Assembly: GCA_964628835.1 (NCBI GenBank)
Contig: CAZVME010000006.1
Location: 1 to 64,000, forward strand
Reading direction: 5' to 3'
DNA from: JAAGZL01 sp964628835
GTDB taxonomy: Bacteria > Pseudomonadota > Gammaproteobacteria > Chromatiales > Chromatiaceae
Length of the DNA stretch: 64,000 nucleotides
The translations under genes were made by a program, and so were the position numbers. Positions 36,906 through 44,701 of this stretch are shown piece by piece. Numbering within the stretch: position 1 is the stretch's first letter; each line of letters begins with the position of its first letter. The notes beneath the pieces were generated by a model that was not told where the DNA came from, made no database searches, and was given only the letters and a program-made list of their open reading frames with translations.

Positions 36906-37211
36906 TTAAGATGGAACTACAGATACTTCGGCAACAATACCACTGAATTCTTCGCCTTGCGGTATCACATAGAATCCCAAAAACCAGTAACACAAGCCGC
37001 GAACAGGCTCAGAAATTATTTCCGGGCCACTACCAAAGTCGATCGCTGCGTCAGGGGACATGATTTGATAATCGTGAATCCAGCCTCACCGATCTGCTTT
37101 ATCAGTGAACCCAGCACACGGAATTTTACTATTTGGATCGAACAGCAGAAGGTTCAGAACGAACAACGCTCCGAATAACTGGGGGATTACCAGAGTTGGA
37201 GAATTTGTCAT
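36906..37211 (-). pseudogene. Possible decayed membrane-protein gene in cassette
   Basis: Minus-strand reading from an ATG at 37211 gives MTNSPTLVIPQLFGALFVLN and LLLFDPNSKIPCAGFTDKAD, then an in-frame TGA. It continues GWIHDYQIMSPDAAIDFGSG and PEIISEPVRGLCYWFFG; a shift of frame then gives FYVIPQGEEFSGIVAEVSVV and a stop at 36906. The pieces read like one protein with two lesions. I do not recognise the family; part of the opposite strand is also open. Confidence 0.4.
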
Positions 37212-37422
37212 CCCGGCGATGGTCCAGGCCCACGGCCCCACAGGTGTTCAGCAGGGCCTCCAGATGGTCGGGTACTGTGCCGCGGTGGCCGGAACCTCCT
37301 CGATCTATTTCTCCGAATCCCCCAAAATGGCGAACAATCCAAACTGGACGGCGGTGGGCACCACCTGTACCTGCAACGGTGCCATTAATATATCGGAAAT
37401 GCTCAAAGTCATGACTATGTAG
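37105..37422 (+). pseudogene. Plus-strand coding fragment, GC-rich, origin unknown
   Basis: The downstream half (from about 37198) has strongly GC-rich third positions unlike its AT-rich neighbours and ends VGYCAAVAGTSSIYFSESPK, then TTCTCNGAINISEMLKVM and TAG. The start region lacks that bias, so this looks like the C-terminal part of a gene joined to other sequence. It runs against the array's direction and overlaps the minus-strand remnant. I recognise no family. Confidence 0.35.
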
Positions 37423-37440
37423 CTACTCCTTTTCATGTTT

Positions 37441-37528
37441 GTATAACGTTTTGCCTAGGGGCGCGGAGCCGTGCAGCGGTGGGGCATTCCAGTGAGTGAA
37501 TGCGAACGATTTGAGCTACTTATTATGT
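37441..37528 (-). repeat. attC site 5
   Basis: 88 bases on the minus strand from a degenerate core ACATAAT (carrying the stop of the 83-residue gene) through AAGTAGCTCAAATCGTTCG to CCTAGGC and GTTATAC. The centre contains a GC-rich stem region. Confidence 0.65.
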
Positions 37529-37774
37529 TAGTACTATTAATTTTGTTAAATATGGCAAAGTACACAAAACTGCGCCTATTTGTAAGGCTCTGCCCAGCTT
37601 GGATAGCTCTGGGTAATGTTCTTTTATTTCTTTATTAAATGGCCAGAATTGTATTGATGGCGGACGTTTATTTGTTTGTGCTTCATATGTGTGAAGAACA
37701 AATATACTTAGAAACAGCAAAATCGTTCCAAGTACGAAAGCTATATTTACACTTAAATTAATTAGAAATTCCAT
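37523..37774 (-). CDS. Small membrane protein, unknown (cassette gene)
   Basis: 83-residue protein with two membrane helices (NIAFVLGTILLFLSIFVLH and LQIGAVLCTLPYLTKLIVL) joined by a charged loop. No family recognised. Its stop lies in the attC site 5 core. AT-rich like the other cassette genes. Confidence 0.6.
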   Translation of the reverse strand: MEFLINLSVNIAFVLGTILLFLSIFVLHTYEAQTNKRPPSIQFWPFNKEIKEHYPELSKLGRALQIGAVLCTLPYLTKLIVLT

Positions 37775-37784
37775 TTATCTATTT

Positions 37785-37862
37785 GTATAAAGCTATGTTA
37801 AAGGGTGTTGACGCGACAGCATCCAAGTGAGCGTAGCGAACGGCTTGAACAACTTGTTGGGT
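37785..37862 (-). repeat. attC site 6
   Basis: 78 bases on the minus strand from ACCCAAC, followed by AAGTTGTTCAAGCCGTTCGC, to a weak far core TTTATAC. The opening matches known attC sites well; the closing core is degenerate. Confidence 0.65.
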
Positions 37863-37999
37863 GCAGGTTTCGATGCCAATATCACGCTATTGAACAACTG
37901 CTGATGATTGGTATTTATTTGAATGAAGCTCGCACGGAGGAACGCTAGAGCATATTCACGAAATGCTTTTAATTCTATTAAATCGGCTTTAACTTCCAT
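37793..37999 (-). CDS. Small hypothetical protein reading through attC (cassette gene)
   Basis: 68 residues from ATG 37999 (AAGGAAC upstream): MEVKADLIELKAFREYALAF, then LRASFIQINTNHQQLFNSVI. The last 27 or so residues are encoded by the attC site itself. A longer frame opens at 38056 but overlaps attC site 7. It is predicted soluble and helical. No family recognised; moderate chance that it is expressed. Confidence 0.5.
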   Translation of the reverse strand: MEVKADLIELKAFREYALAFLRASFIQINTNHQQLFNSVILASKPAPNKLFKPFATLTWMLSRQHPLT

Positions 38000-38025
38000 G
38001 ATGTTCCTTGCCTTATTATTTTTAT

Positions 38026-38115
38026 TTGCAACGCGAACCACGAAAGAACGTTGCACTTTCGTTCAGGTATTTTAGACAGCTCTGCTGAACAACGACCTGG
38101 CTACGCTTGTTAAGT
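38026..38115 (-). repeat. attC site 7
   Basis: 90 bases on the minus strand from ACTTAAC, which holds the stop codon of the cyclase-like gene, to a GTTGCAA-like core, with pairing blocks in between (GAACGAAAGTGCAACGTTC). Confidence 0.7.
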
Positions 38116-39000
38116 GTTGATACCCCATAGTTCAAGCCTTGACTCTATATATTTACGCAACAATGAATATTTGAAAGCTACCTTCGAATTCTTATTTTCC
38201 TGGAACTGTTTCGAAGATTCAAGAACGAATGCATATGCTCGGCGAACTAACTCTTGACCATCATCAAAAGCCTCCATTTCGCGTCGCATTGCCGGCCCGA
38301 TAAAATCAATAAACGGGTAGCCATCATCGTCAATAGCTAAAAATTCCATACTGTGCTTCGCCAGTTCCTTTGAGACTTGTGAGACTTCATCTGTTTCAGT
38401 ACATTCTGCCAAGTACTGTAGGTACGACTGTAGCTCCCCACCTACTACCACTCGTGGGTAATTTGCTACGTGTGACTCGAGCGCATATGCACGAGCTAGC
38501 GCCGCACCATAAATGTCATTGTGCTTGACCTCAATACCGATTCCAATATCGATACCACCACGAATGGGATGGCCAGAAGCGAGGGAGGTTAACGACGTAG
38601 CTGCCGTGGCTCCAATAATCGCGTAAATACCACTAATAGGTAGCTTGGCACCTCGATCCGCTCGTAAGGACAAAAAAGCAACCACGAAGTCCGAGAATTG
38701 ATGAAATCGTATCGGGTTAGATACTAACTCTTTAAAAATCTGTTTCTTCTCGTTCGGCAGGCCTTTTGGCGGTGTGCGCTTCTTTTCAAAATTGCCAAAG
38801 AATTTGTTGAAAGAAGAACGCATCGACTTCACGGCACCGTAAGTATTCTTTAGTGCCTGAACGAACTTCTCATGTTCTTCGGTGTTTTTAGAATCAGGTA
38901 GACTTTTGAGAGCTCGCAGCTGCTCCTGTTGCCCCATTAAATCGATGAAGGCTACTGCGTAGTAACTCGAATCAATGCGTTTATGTTTCTTCCGTGCCAT
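38110..39000 (-). CDS. Nucleotide-cyclase-like domain protein (cassette gene)
   Basis: 296-residue soluble protein. The layout resembles class III nucleotidyl cyclases: a first strand with acidic residue (YYAVAFIDLMGQQEQL), a beta hairpin with a second acidic residue (FHQFSDFVVAFLSL), then GGIDIGIGIEVKHNDIYGAA and LARAYALES, with YPRVVVGGELQ. This pattern occurs in uncharacterised bacterial proteins, some near phage-defence genes. Whether it makes a cyclic nucleotide is unknown. The stop codon is within attC site 7; the ATG at 39000 starts MARKKHKRIDSS. Confidence 0.65.
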   Translation of the reverse strand: MARKKHKRIDSSYYAVAFIDLMGQQEQLRALKSLPDSKNTEEHEKFVQALKNTYGAVKSMRSSFNKFFGNFEKKRTPPKGLPNEKKQIFKELVSNPIRFHQFSDFVVAFLSLRADRGAKLPISGIYAIIGATAATSLTSLASGHPIRGGIDIGIGIEVKHNDIYGAALARAYALESHVANYPRVVVGGELQSYLQYLAECTETDEVSQVSKELAKHSMEFLAIDDDGYPFIDFIGPAMRREMEAFDDGQELVRRAYAFVLESSKQFQENKNSKVAFKYSLLRKYIESRLELWGINT

Positions 39001-39006
39001 TTGTAC

Positions 39007-39077
39007 ACTTAATGCCTAGCTCACCGGAAAAATGCGAGCGCAGCGAGTATTTTGTCCGGCGGAGCTACTTGTTAGGG
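39007..39077 (-). repeat. attC site 8
   Basis: 71 bases on the minus strand from CCCTAAC through AAGTAGCTCCGCCGGAC, a CTCGCTGCGCTCGC centre and CCGGTGAGCT to ATTAAGT. The two sides pair well, giving the typical imperfect hairpin of an attC. Confidence 0.75.
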
Positions 39078-39598
39078 CCATCATCGCTATTCCATGAAGC
39101 CTTTGTGAACTTCCCAGTACCTTTGGTTAGATTTTTTCTTTCAATCATTTTAGATTTAAATTGAAATTCTTCGCTTATTCTGACGATCAGTAACTTATTA
39201 AAATTGCCAGCTCGCTTAACTTGAACGGTATCACTAGACTTCATGGGGCTAATGGTCTTGATTTCGAAAAAATCATTGCCCATTCGCCCGTCTGAACCAG
39301 GGGTGTTGGGCTTGTGTCTCTTTATTCCATATTTAATTTCGCCATAAAGTTCACCTAGTTCGCCGTATATTGGCAGATGGCGTCCTGTCGTTTCTAAGTA
39401 GTTTTTTGCTGCCTCGATCATCTTAGCCAATAACTCCCAGAGTTGGAGTGTCGATGGCGGTAGTGATTCTCCGAGAATTTCATCATCAGGTTCCCAACTA
39501 TCGTCGTCATCAATGTAATTCTCAATGAGATCCCAACTAGTCCATTCGCCATCTTCGTAAATTCCGTTTACCCAGTTGATCCGTTCTTCTTCAAACAT
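39065..39598 (-). CDS. Hypothetical protein with PD-(D/E)XK-like motif (cassette gene)
   Basis: 177 residues from ATG 39598 (MFEEERINWVNGIYEDGEW); a longer frame to 39724 lacks a better start. The C-terminal half has GSDGRMGNDFFEIKTISPMK, where D..(F)EIK resembles the Asp...Glu-X-Lys site of restriction-like nucleases, followed by VQVKRAGNFNKLLIVRISEE and MIERKNLTKG. It matches the general pattern of DUF6998-type proteins. Nuclease activity is inference. It is the first cassette gene from the right end; its stop overlaps attC site 8. Confidence 0.6.
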   Translation of the reverse strand: MFEEERINWVNGIYEDGEWTSWDLIENYIDDDDSWEPDDEILGESLPPSTLQLWELLAKMIEAAKNYLETTGRHLPIYGELGELYGEIKYGIKRHKPNTPGSDGRMGNDFFEIKTISPMKSSDTVQVKRAGNFNKLLIVRISEEFQFKSKMIERKNLTKGTGKFTKASWNSDDGPNK

Positions 39599-39724
39599 CG
39601 TTGAATCCAATTTTTGCCATAACAGTGATATAGACAGACTCTCTGCATATCGAAATAGGCAGAGTCTATATAACACGATTCGTAATTGTCTGGTTTCGTG
39701 TGATTTATTGGTGTGGTTTGGCAA

Positions 39725-40123
39725 TGCCTTGCCTGGTTTGAGCGGGGGATAAAGCAGTGGGGTATTTTTGGTGCTGGTTGGTCGTTGAGTAACATAACCG
39801 TTTTTACATCCTTGATATTTTTATTTTATCCCAGCCTCATGCAACTACGCATTGCAATTTATATTCAGAGCTTACCTTAGTATTTGAGAGGTAGTCAAAT
39901 ATCCGGTTTTGTGATGAAAATCTGAATATATCTAATTACAAAAAGGGGAATAGGTCCGGTTCAATGTGCCATTAATATGGCGGGGTAGATAAACATGCGT
40001 GGGTTGAACGGATGCTGATAATGCTCTGTCTTGCGCGAGGAGCCAATCTTGGTTAGAGCGCAGCTGTTTCTATGATTAAGAGTTGGTTTTCGCGGGCGCG
40101 ATTTTATGGTTTTAATATGAGGG
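39725..40123. other. Intergenic region at array edge, no gene recognised
   Basis: About 400 AT-rich bases between the first cassette gene and csiV. Apart from a lone GTTATGT on the minus strand (39792-39798), a possible cassette or attI-type junction, I see no gene, and no integrase remnant. Confidence 0.55.
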
Positions 40124-40684
40124 TTATTTAACCGGTGTAATTCTTACCAAAGCACCCATGATCGGGTGGTCAATGTAGTGGAGTACTCCACTACGCATGC
40201 GGCGGTGGGCCTGCATGCGGAAGTAGCCGGGGGCAGGGCCGTTGCTGGTTTCCAGCAGTAGATCCAGGTCCAGGTGCAGGTAACGTTTGACGCTTACCTT
40301 TGCTGTGCCGGTAACATTGCCGGTTTTGGTTTTGCCTGATACGTGGATGGGGGTGGCGTTGCTCCTGCTCACTGCCGGTTGTCTCCATAGCATGTGGGTC
40401 AGCCTGACCGGTTTGCCACTGGCGCGGCGCATGCGCTTGGCTACATTGACCAGGGTGCGCTTTGAGTTGGGGAGTCTGGAGTAGAGTCCCTTTTTGCTGG
40501 CGAGGTGGGTTGCGTTATGCAGGTCTGGTTTTCCTGGGTCTTCGGGCCAGGACTCATTCATGGCAGCGGCCCGTGAGGTGCGTTCGAATATGACCAGTTC
40601 CACGTCGTACTTGGATGCGGCCAGCAGGTTTCCGGCGATCAGTAGGCCTGCGCTTAGCAGAAGCAGTTTTAGAATTGTTCTCAT
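40124..40684 (-). CDS. csiV: CsiV family protein (DUF2803)
   Basis: 186-residue periplasmic protein: signal peptide (LKLLLLSAGLLIAGNLLA), then the CsiV opening KYDVELVIFERTSRAA, a middle with LVNVAKRMRRASGKPVRLTH and MLWRQP, and KRYLHLDLDLLLETS with the final HYIDHPIMGALVRITPV. CsiV interacts with muramidase inhibition/cell division in Vibrio and is commonly encoded next to mfd, as here. The start ATG 40684 fits the signal peptide better than 40732. It marks return to core chromosome right of the cassette array. Confidence 0.85.
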   Translation of the reverse strand: MRTILKLLLLSAGLLIAGNLLAASKYDVELVIFERTSRAAAMNESWPEDPGKPDLHNATHLASKKGLYSRLPNSKRTLVNVAKRMRRASGKPVRLTHMLWRQPAVSRSNATPIHVSGKTKTGNVTGTAKVSVKRYLHLDLDLLLETSNGPAPGYFRMQAHRRMRSGVLHYIDHPIMGALVRITPVK

Positions 40685-40845
40685 ATGAGGTTCGCCCTGG
40701 TGCTTAACATCCATGGTTCTATTGTTTCCCACTCCAGAGAAAAAATCGAGTGGTTATTGATTGAATCCCGGTAAACCACCGCCTCGGGCGGTGAAATACT
40801 AAAAGGCGTTGCCGTTCCTGCGCACAGTGCAGGGGGACGGACAAG

Positions 40846-41040
40846 TGGCATTTTTTGCAGAAGAATGAGTTTTTTCACCTGTGGGAGTGGCGACCCGTCA
40901 CGATGGGCTTGGCAATCAGCCTGCCATATTCCATCGGCGCGGGACGCGCCTCCCACAGGCTAATTGGTGGGGGGATCTGTTAGTCCCTGCCAGGGGCCTT
41001 CTTCATACTACCGATTGTGAGTAGTAGATGATTTTGATTA
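40846..41040. repeat. REP-like dispersed repeat, copy 2
   Basis: Second copy of the repeat at 14246-14440, between mfd and csiV: CACCTGTGGGAGTGGCGACC, palindromic GGCGCGGGACGCGCC then TCCCACAGGCTAATT, CCAGGGGCCTTCTTCATACT and a terminal TACTAC...GTAGTA hairpin. It ends 15 bases from the mfd stop codon, so it would be transcribed in the mfd 3' region. Confidence 0.78.
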
Positions 41041-41054
41041 TGCTGGAACCCTGC

Positions 41055-44000
41055 TTAGCCTCTGATCTCATCCAGGATGGCTGCAACCTGATCTATGCGC
41101 CTGTCGCGTTCTGGCATCTCCCGGAAGAACTTCAGCTTGTTTGCGCCGTCCAGTTTGAACTCCTTGGCGCGGGTCTGGATCAGTCCGATCAGATGACCCG
41201 GGTCTATCTTGGGTTCGCCCTCAAATATGATGCGCCCACCGCTGGGGCCCGCCTCCAGCTTGCGGATGCCCATGGGGTTGGCCTTGAGTTTGAGCTGGGT
41301 GACGCCCATGAGGAATGCGGCTGGTTCTGGCAGCAGGCCAAAGCGGTCGATCATCTCCACCTGTAGTTCGCGCAACTCATCGGTGGATTTGCTGCTGGCT
41401 ATGCGCTTGTACAGCACTAGGCGTGAGTGTACGTCGGGGATGTACTCCTCTGGTATAAGGGCGGGGAGTTGCAGATCCACCTCGGCGCCGTGATCCAGGG
41501 GGCGGTCCAGGTTGGGTTGTTGGCCGGCCTTCAGGGCCTGTACCGTGCGCTCCAGCAGTTCTGTATATAGGGTGTAGCCAATCTCATGGATCTGGCCGCT
41601 CTGGCCTTCGCCCAGGAGTTCTCCCGCGCCCCTGATCTCCAGATCGTGGGTGGCGAGGGTGAATCCGGCGCCCAGCTCTTCCATAGACTCGATGGCCTCC
41701 AGGCGTTTCTTGGCATCCGGGGTCAGGCTCCTGGGTGATGGGGTCAGCAGGTAGGCGTAGGCGCGGTGGTGAGAGCGCCCGACCCGGCCCCTGAGCTGAT
41801 GCAACTGGGCCAGTCCCAGCTTATCGGCGCGGTTGATCAGAATGGTGTTGGCGCTGGGTACATCAATACCGCTCTCGATGATGGTGGTGCAGATCAGGAT
41901 GTTGAAGCGTTGGTGGTAGAAATCCCGCATGATGGATTCCAGCTCCCGCTCCCGCATCTGGCCATGGGCCACCTGGAGCCTTACTCCGGGCATCAGGGTT
42001 TCCAGTTTGTGCGCCATGTTCTCTATGGTGCTCACCTCATTGTGTAGAAAGTAGACCTGGCCGCCGCGCTTGATCTCGCGCTGGCAGGCCTCAACAATAA
42101 GGGCGTCATTCCATTGGCTGACAAAGGTCTTGATCGGGTGTCGCGACACCGGTGGTGTTGCGATGATGGAGAGATCGTACAACCCGCTCAGGGCCATATT
42201 CAGGGTGCGGGGTATGGGGGTGGCGGTGAGTGTAAGTATGTCCACCTCGGCGCGCAGGGCCTTGAGACTCTCCTTGTGGCGTACGCCGAAGCGGTGTTCC
42301 TCGTCGATGATGATCAGCCCCAGCTGTTTGAATTTTACATCCTTCTGTAATAGCTTGTGGGTGCCCACCACTATATCTATCTTGCCCTCGGCCAGTCCCT
42401 TGATTACCTGCTTCTGATGCTTGGCCCCGCCAAACCTGGACAGGCCCTCCACCTGTACCGGCCAGTCGGCAAAACGGTCGGCAAAATTCTGCAAGTGTTG
42501 CTGTACCAGCAGGGTGGTGGGGGCTAGGATCGCCACCTGCTTATTCCCCTGCACCGCGGCAAAGGCGGCGCGCATGGCCACTTCGGTCTTGCCAAAGCCC
42601 ACATCGCCACACACCACCCGCTCCATATGACTGGGTGATTCCATGTCGGACAGGACGGCGTCTATGGCTTGCTGCTGGTCCGGGGTCTCTTCAAACTCAA
42701 AGTTGGCGGCAAAGCTGGAGTACTCAGCGCCCGGTTGTGGGAAGGCGCAGCCTTTATTGACGGCGCGACGGGCATAGATCTCCAGCAGTTCTGCCGCTAC
42801 GTCCCGCACCTTCTCGGCGGCTTTGCGTTTGGCCTTTTCCCACTGGTCACCGCCCAGGCGGTGCAGGGGGGCGTTGTCGGGAGATGCGCCGGAGTAGCGG
42901 CTGATCAGATGCAGGGAGGAGACCGGAACATAGAGCTTATCACCCTTGGCGTACTCCAGGGTGAGGAACTCGGTCTGCATGCCTCCAACTTCCAGGGTTT
43001 GCAGGCCCATGTAGCGCCCGACCCCATGGTCCTCATGTACCGCCGGGGCGCCGATATGCAGCTCGGTGAGGTTGCGCACCACCTGGTCCGAGTCGCCGAA
43101 CTTGGCCTTGCGTCTGCGCTCCTGGCGCACCACCTCTCCCAACATCTGGGTCTCGGTTATGACTGCGATGCCCAGTTCCGGGAGCCACAACCCCTGTTCC
43201 AGTGGTGCCACGGCCAGCCCCAACTCCAGGTCTGATTGGATAAACTCCAGCCAGCCATGCACCGGAGTGGTCTTTATACCGTAGCCGGTCAGGGTCTCGC
43301 GCAACATCTCGCGCCGACCGGCGCTCTCGGCTACGAACAGAACCCGTCCCGGTTTGTGTTTTAGGAACCGTTGCAGGGCCGCTGCGGGGTGGGTGGTTCT
43401 GGACTGGAGGCCCAGTGGCGGCAGGGGTTTGGTGCTGAAGTTATGGAATGATTTATAACCCTTGGCGCGGGACTCTATCTCGCAGTGACCAAGCTGTATT
43501 GAGCGGCCGGTTTTCAGCTGGTTGGCCAGTTCATCGCTGGTGAGAAACAGTGATGGCGGTGGCAGTAGCGGCCGTTCTGCGTCATGGCGGCGCTGTTCGT
43601 AGCGTGCGCTGACCTGCTCCAGGAACTGTTCTGCCTGGTCCCGGCTCTGCTCATGATGGATGGTCAGATAGTTGGCTGGGAGAAAATCAAACAGGGTCGC
43701 GGTCTGTTCAAAAAACAGCGGTAGGTAGTACTCCAGTCCCCCTGGTGCGTTGCCATCCGACACCTCCCGGTAGATCAGACTGTTGCCAGGCTCGCCTTCA
43801 AAGGCGTTGCGGAAGGCACGGCGAAACCTGGTGATGGCCTCCTGGTTCATGGGGAACTCTTTGGCCGGCAGGACCTCTACCTGCTCTATCTTCTCCAGAC
43901 TGCGCTGGGTCTCCGGGTCAAAGGTGCGGATAGTCTCGATCTCTTCATCGAACAGGTCGATGCGCAATGGATGCAGGCTGCCCATGGGGAACAGGTCCAG

Positions 44001-44546
44001 GATTGAGCCGCGTACGGCGAATTCGCCATGGGCCAGGACCTGGGATACGCATTGATAGCCGCTCTGTTCCAGGTGGCGTCTGGTGTCATCCAACGGGAGT
44101 CGGTTGCCCACCTGGTATAGAAAGCTGCCCTCATCCACGTAGCTGCGTGGTGGCAGGCGCTGCAACAGGGTGCCTATGGGGACAATCAATACGCCTTTTT
44201 CGGTTTTTGGCAGGCGATACAGGGTCTTGAGCCGCTCAGATACCAGTTCTGGCAGGGGCGGGAAGACATCGTAGGGGAGGGTCTCCCAGTCGGGGAAACT
44301 GATTACCGGGATCACATCGCCGGTAAAAAAGAACTTCAGTCTCTCTGTCAGTTCAGTTGCAGACTGCACATCTGACAATAGCACCAGTACCAAACCTTGA
44401 AACTCCCTGGCTGCCGAGGCGATGGCCAGGGCGTCGCTGATACCATATAGATGGCCCCACTGCAGGCGGTCGTTCTCCTGTTCTGGAAGTTGTGGCCGGG
44501 TGGGGTCAGAAAGGGGGGAGGTGGCTGTTTCTGGGTGGTTGGGCAT
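41055..44546 (-). CDS. mfd: Transcription-repair coupling factor Mfd
   Basis: 1163-residue DNA translocase that removes stalled RNA polymerase and recruits UvrA. UvrB-like N-terminal module (SILDLFPMGSLHPLRIDLFD), RNA-polymerase-interacting domain (about 480-560, DHGVGRYMGLQTLEVGG), RecG-like motor with Walker A VVCGDVGFGKTEVAMRAA, DEEH box IIIDEEHRFGVRHK and TATPIPRTLNMALSG, and the C-terminal domain. Length is normal. csiV follows 370 bases downstream after a REP-like repeat. Confidence 0.98.
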   Translation of the reverse strand: MPNHPETATSPLSDPTRPQLPEQENDRLQWGHLYGISDALAIASAAREFQGLVLVLLSDVQSATELTERLKFFFTGDVIPVISFPDWETLPYDVFPPLPELVSERLKTLYRLPKTEKGVLIVPIGTLLQRLPPRSYVDEGSFLYQVGNRLPLDDTRRHLEQSGYQCVSQVLAHGEFAVRGSILDLFPMGSLHPLRIDLFDEEIETIRTFDPETQRSLEKIEQVEVLPAKEFPMNQEAITRFRRAFRNAFEGEPGNSLIYREVSDGNAPGGLEYYLPLFFEQTATLFDFLPANYLTIHHEQSRDQAEQFLEQVSARYEQRRHDAERPLLPPPSLFLTSDELANQLKTGRSIQLGHCEIESRAKGYKSFHNFSTKPLPPLGLQSRTTHPAAALQRFLKHKPGRVLFVAESAGRREMLRETLTGYGIKTTPVHGWLEFIQSDLELGLAVAPLEQGLWLPELGIAVITETQMLGEVVRQERRRKAKFGDSDQVVRNLTELHIGAPAVHEDHGVGRYMGLQTLEVGGMQTEFLTLEYAKGDKLYVPVSSLHLISRYSGASPDNAPLHRLGGDQWEKAKRKAAEKVRDVAAELLEIYARRAVNKGCAFPQPGAEYSSFAANFEFEETPDQQQAIDAVLSDMESPSHMERVVCGDVGFGKTEVAMRAAFAAVQGNKQVAILAPTTLLVQQHLQNFADRFADWPVQVEGLSRFGGAKHQKQVIKGLAEGKIDIVVGTHKLLQKDVKFKQLGLIIIDEEHRFGVRHKESLKALRAEVDILTLTATPIPRTLNMALSGLYDLSIIATPPVSRHPIKTFVSQWNDALIVEACQREIKRGGQVYFLHNEVSTIENMAHKLETLMPGVRLQVAHGQMRERELESIMRDFYHQRFNILICTTIIESGIDVPSANTILINRADKLGLAQLHQLRGRVGRSHHRAYAYLLTPSPRSLTPDAKKRLEAIESMEELGAGFTLATHDLEIRGAGELLGEGQSGQIHEIGYTLYTELLERTVQALKAGQQPNLDRPLDHGAEVDLQLPALIPEEYIPDVHSRLVLYKRIASSKSTDELRELQVEMIDRFGLLPEPAAFLMGVTQLKLKANPMGIRKLEAGPSGGRIIFEGEPKIDPGHLIGLIQTRAKEFKLDGANKLKFFREMPERDRRIDQVAAILDEIRG

Positions 44547-44701
44547 TATTTGGTCTTGTGCTACTGCTGGTGAGGGCAGGATTGTCTCACAATGGAGGTA
44601 CAGGGAAAACGATGCCTCGGAGATTATTATGGAGATTGAGCTTGCCTTGCTTGTATATACGGATATAGAGTTCCAAAGGTGTACTCCTTTCGGGGGATTA
44701 G

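Larger units (their letters stand above)
33718..39798 (-). mobile_element. Integron-type gene cassette array without integrase in view (CALIN)
   Basis: A 6-kb run of small AT-rich minus-strand genes, each followed by an attC-like site. The sites run from an RYYYAAC core (GCCTAAC, GCATAAC, ACCCAAC, ACTTAAC) to a GTTRRRY-type core (GTTATGC, GTTAAGC, GTTATGA, GTTATAC) and are internally palindromic. Several gene stop codons fall inside the first core, as in classical cassettes. At 39792-39798 a lone GTTATGT (minus strand) marks the right boundary. No tyrosine-recombinase integrase frame is in the window; core genes flank the array on both sides. Confidence 0.85.

Noticed and set aside
36843..37178. 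111-codon plus-strand frame in the cassette array
   Set aside because: No family resemblance, runs against the array direction, and the opposite strand gives a more protein-like reading.
39599..39795. Further upstream starts or an extra small gene before the nuclease-like cassette gene
   Set aside because: The added residues look non-conserved and lie across a probable cassette junction; ATG 39598 is the more natural start.
33718..40123. Genomic island from a phage or conjugative element
   Set aside because: No phage, plasmid, relaxase or tyrosine/serine recombinase genes; attC-like sites explain the structure better.
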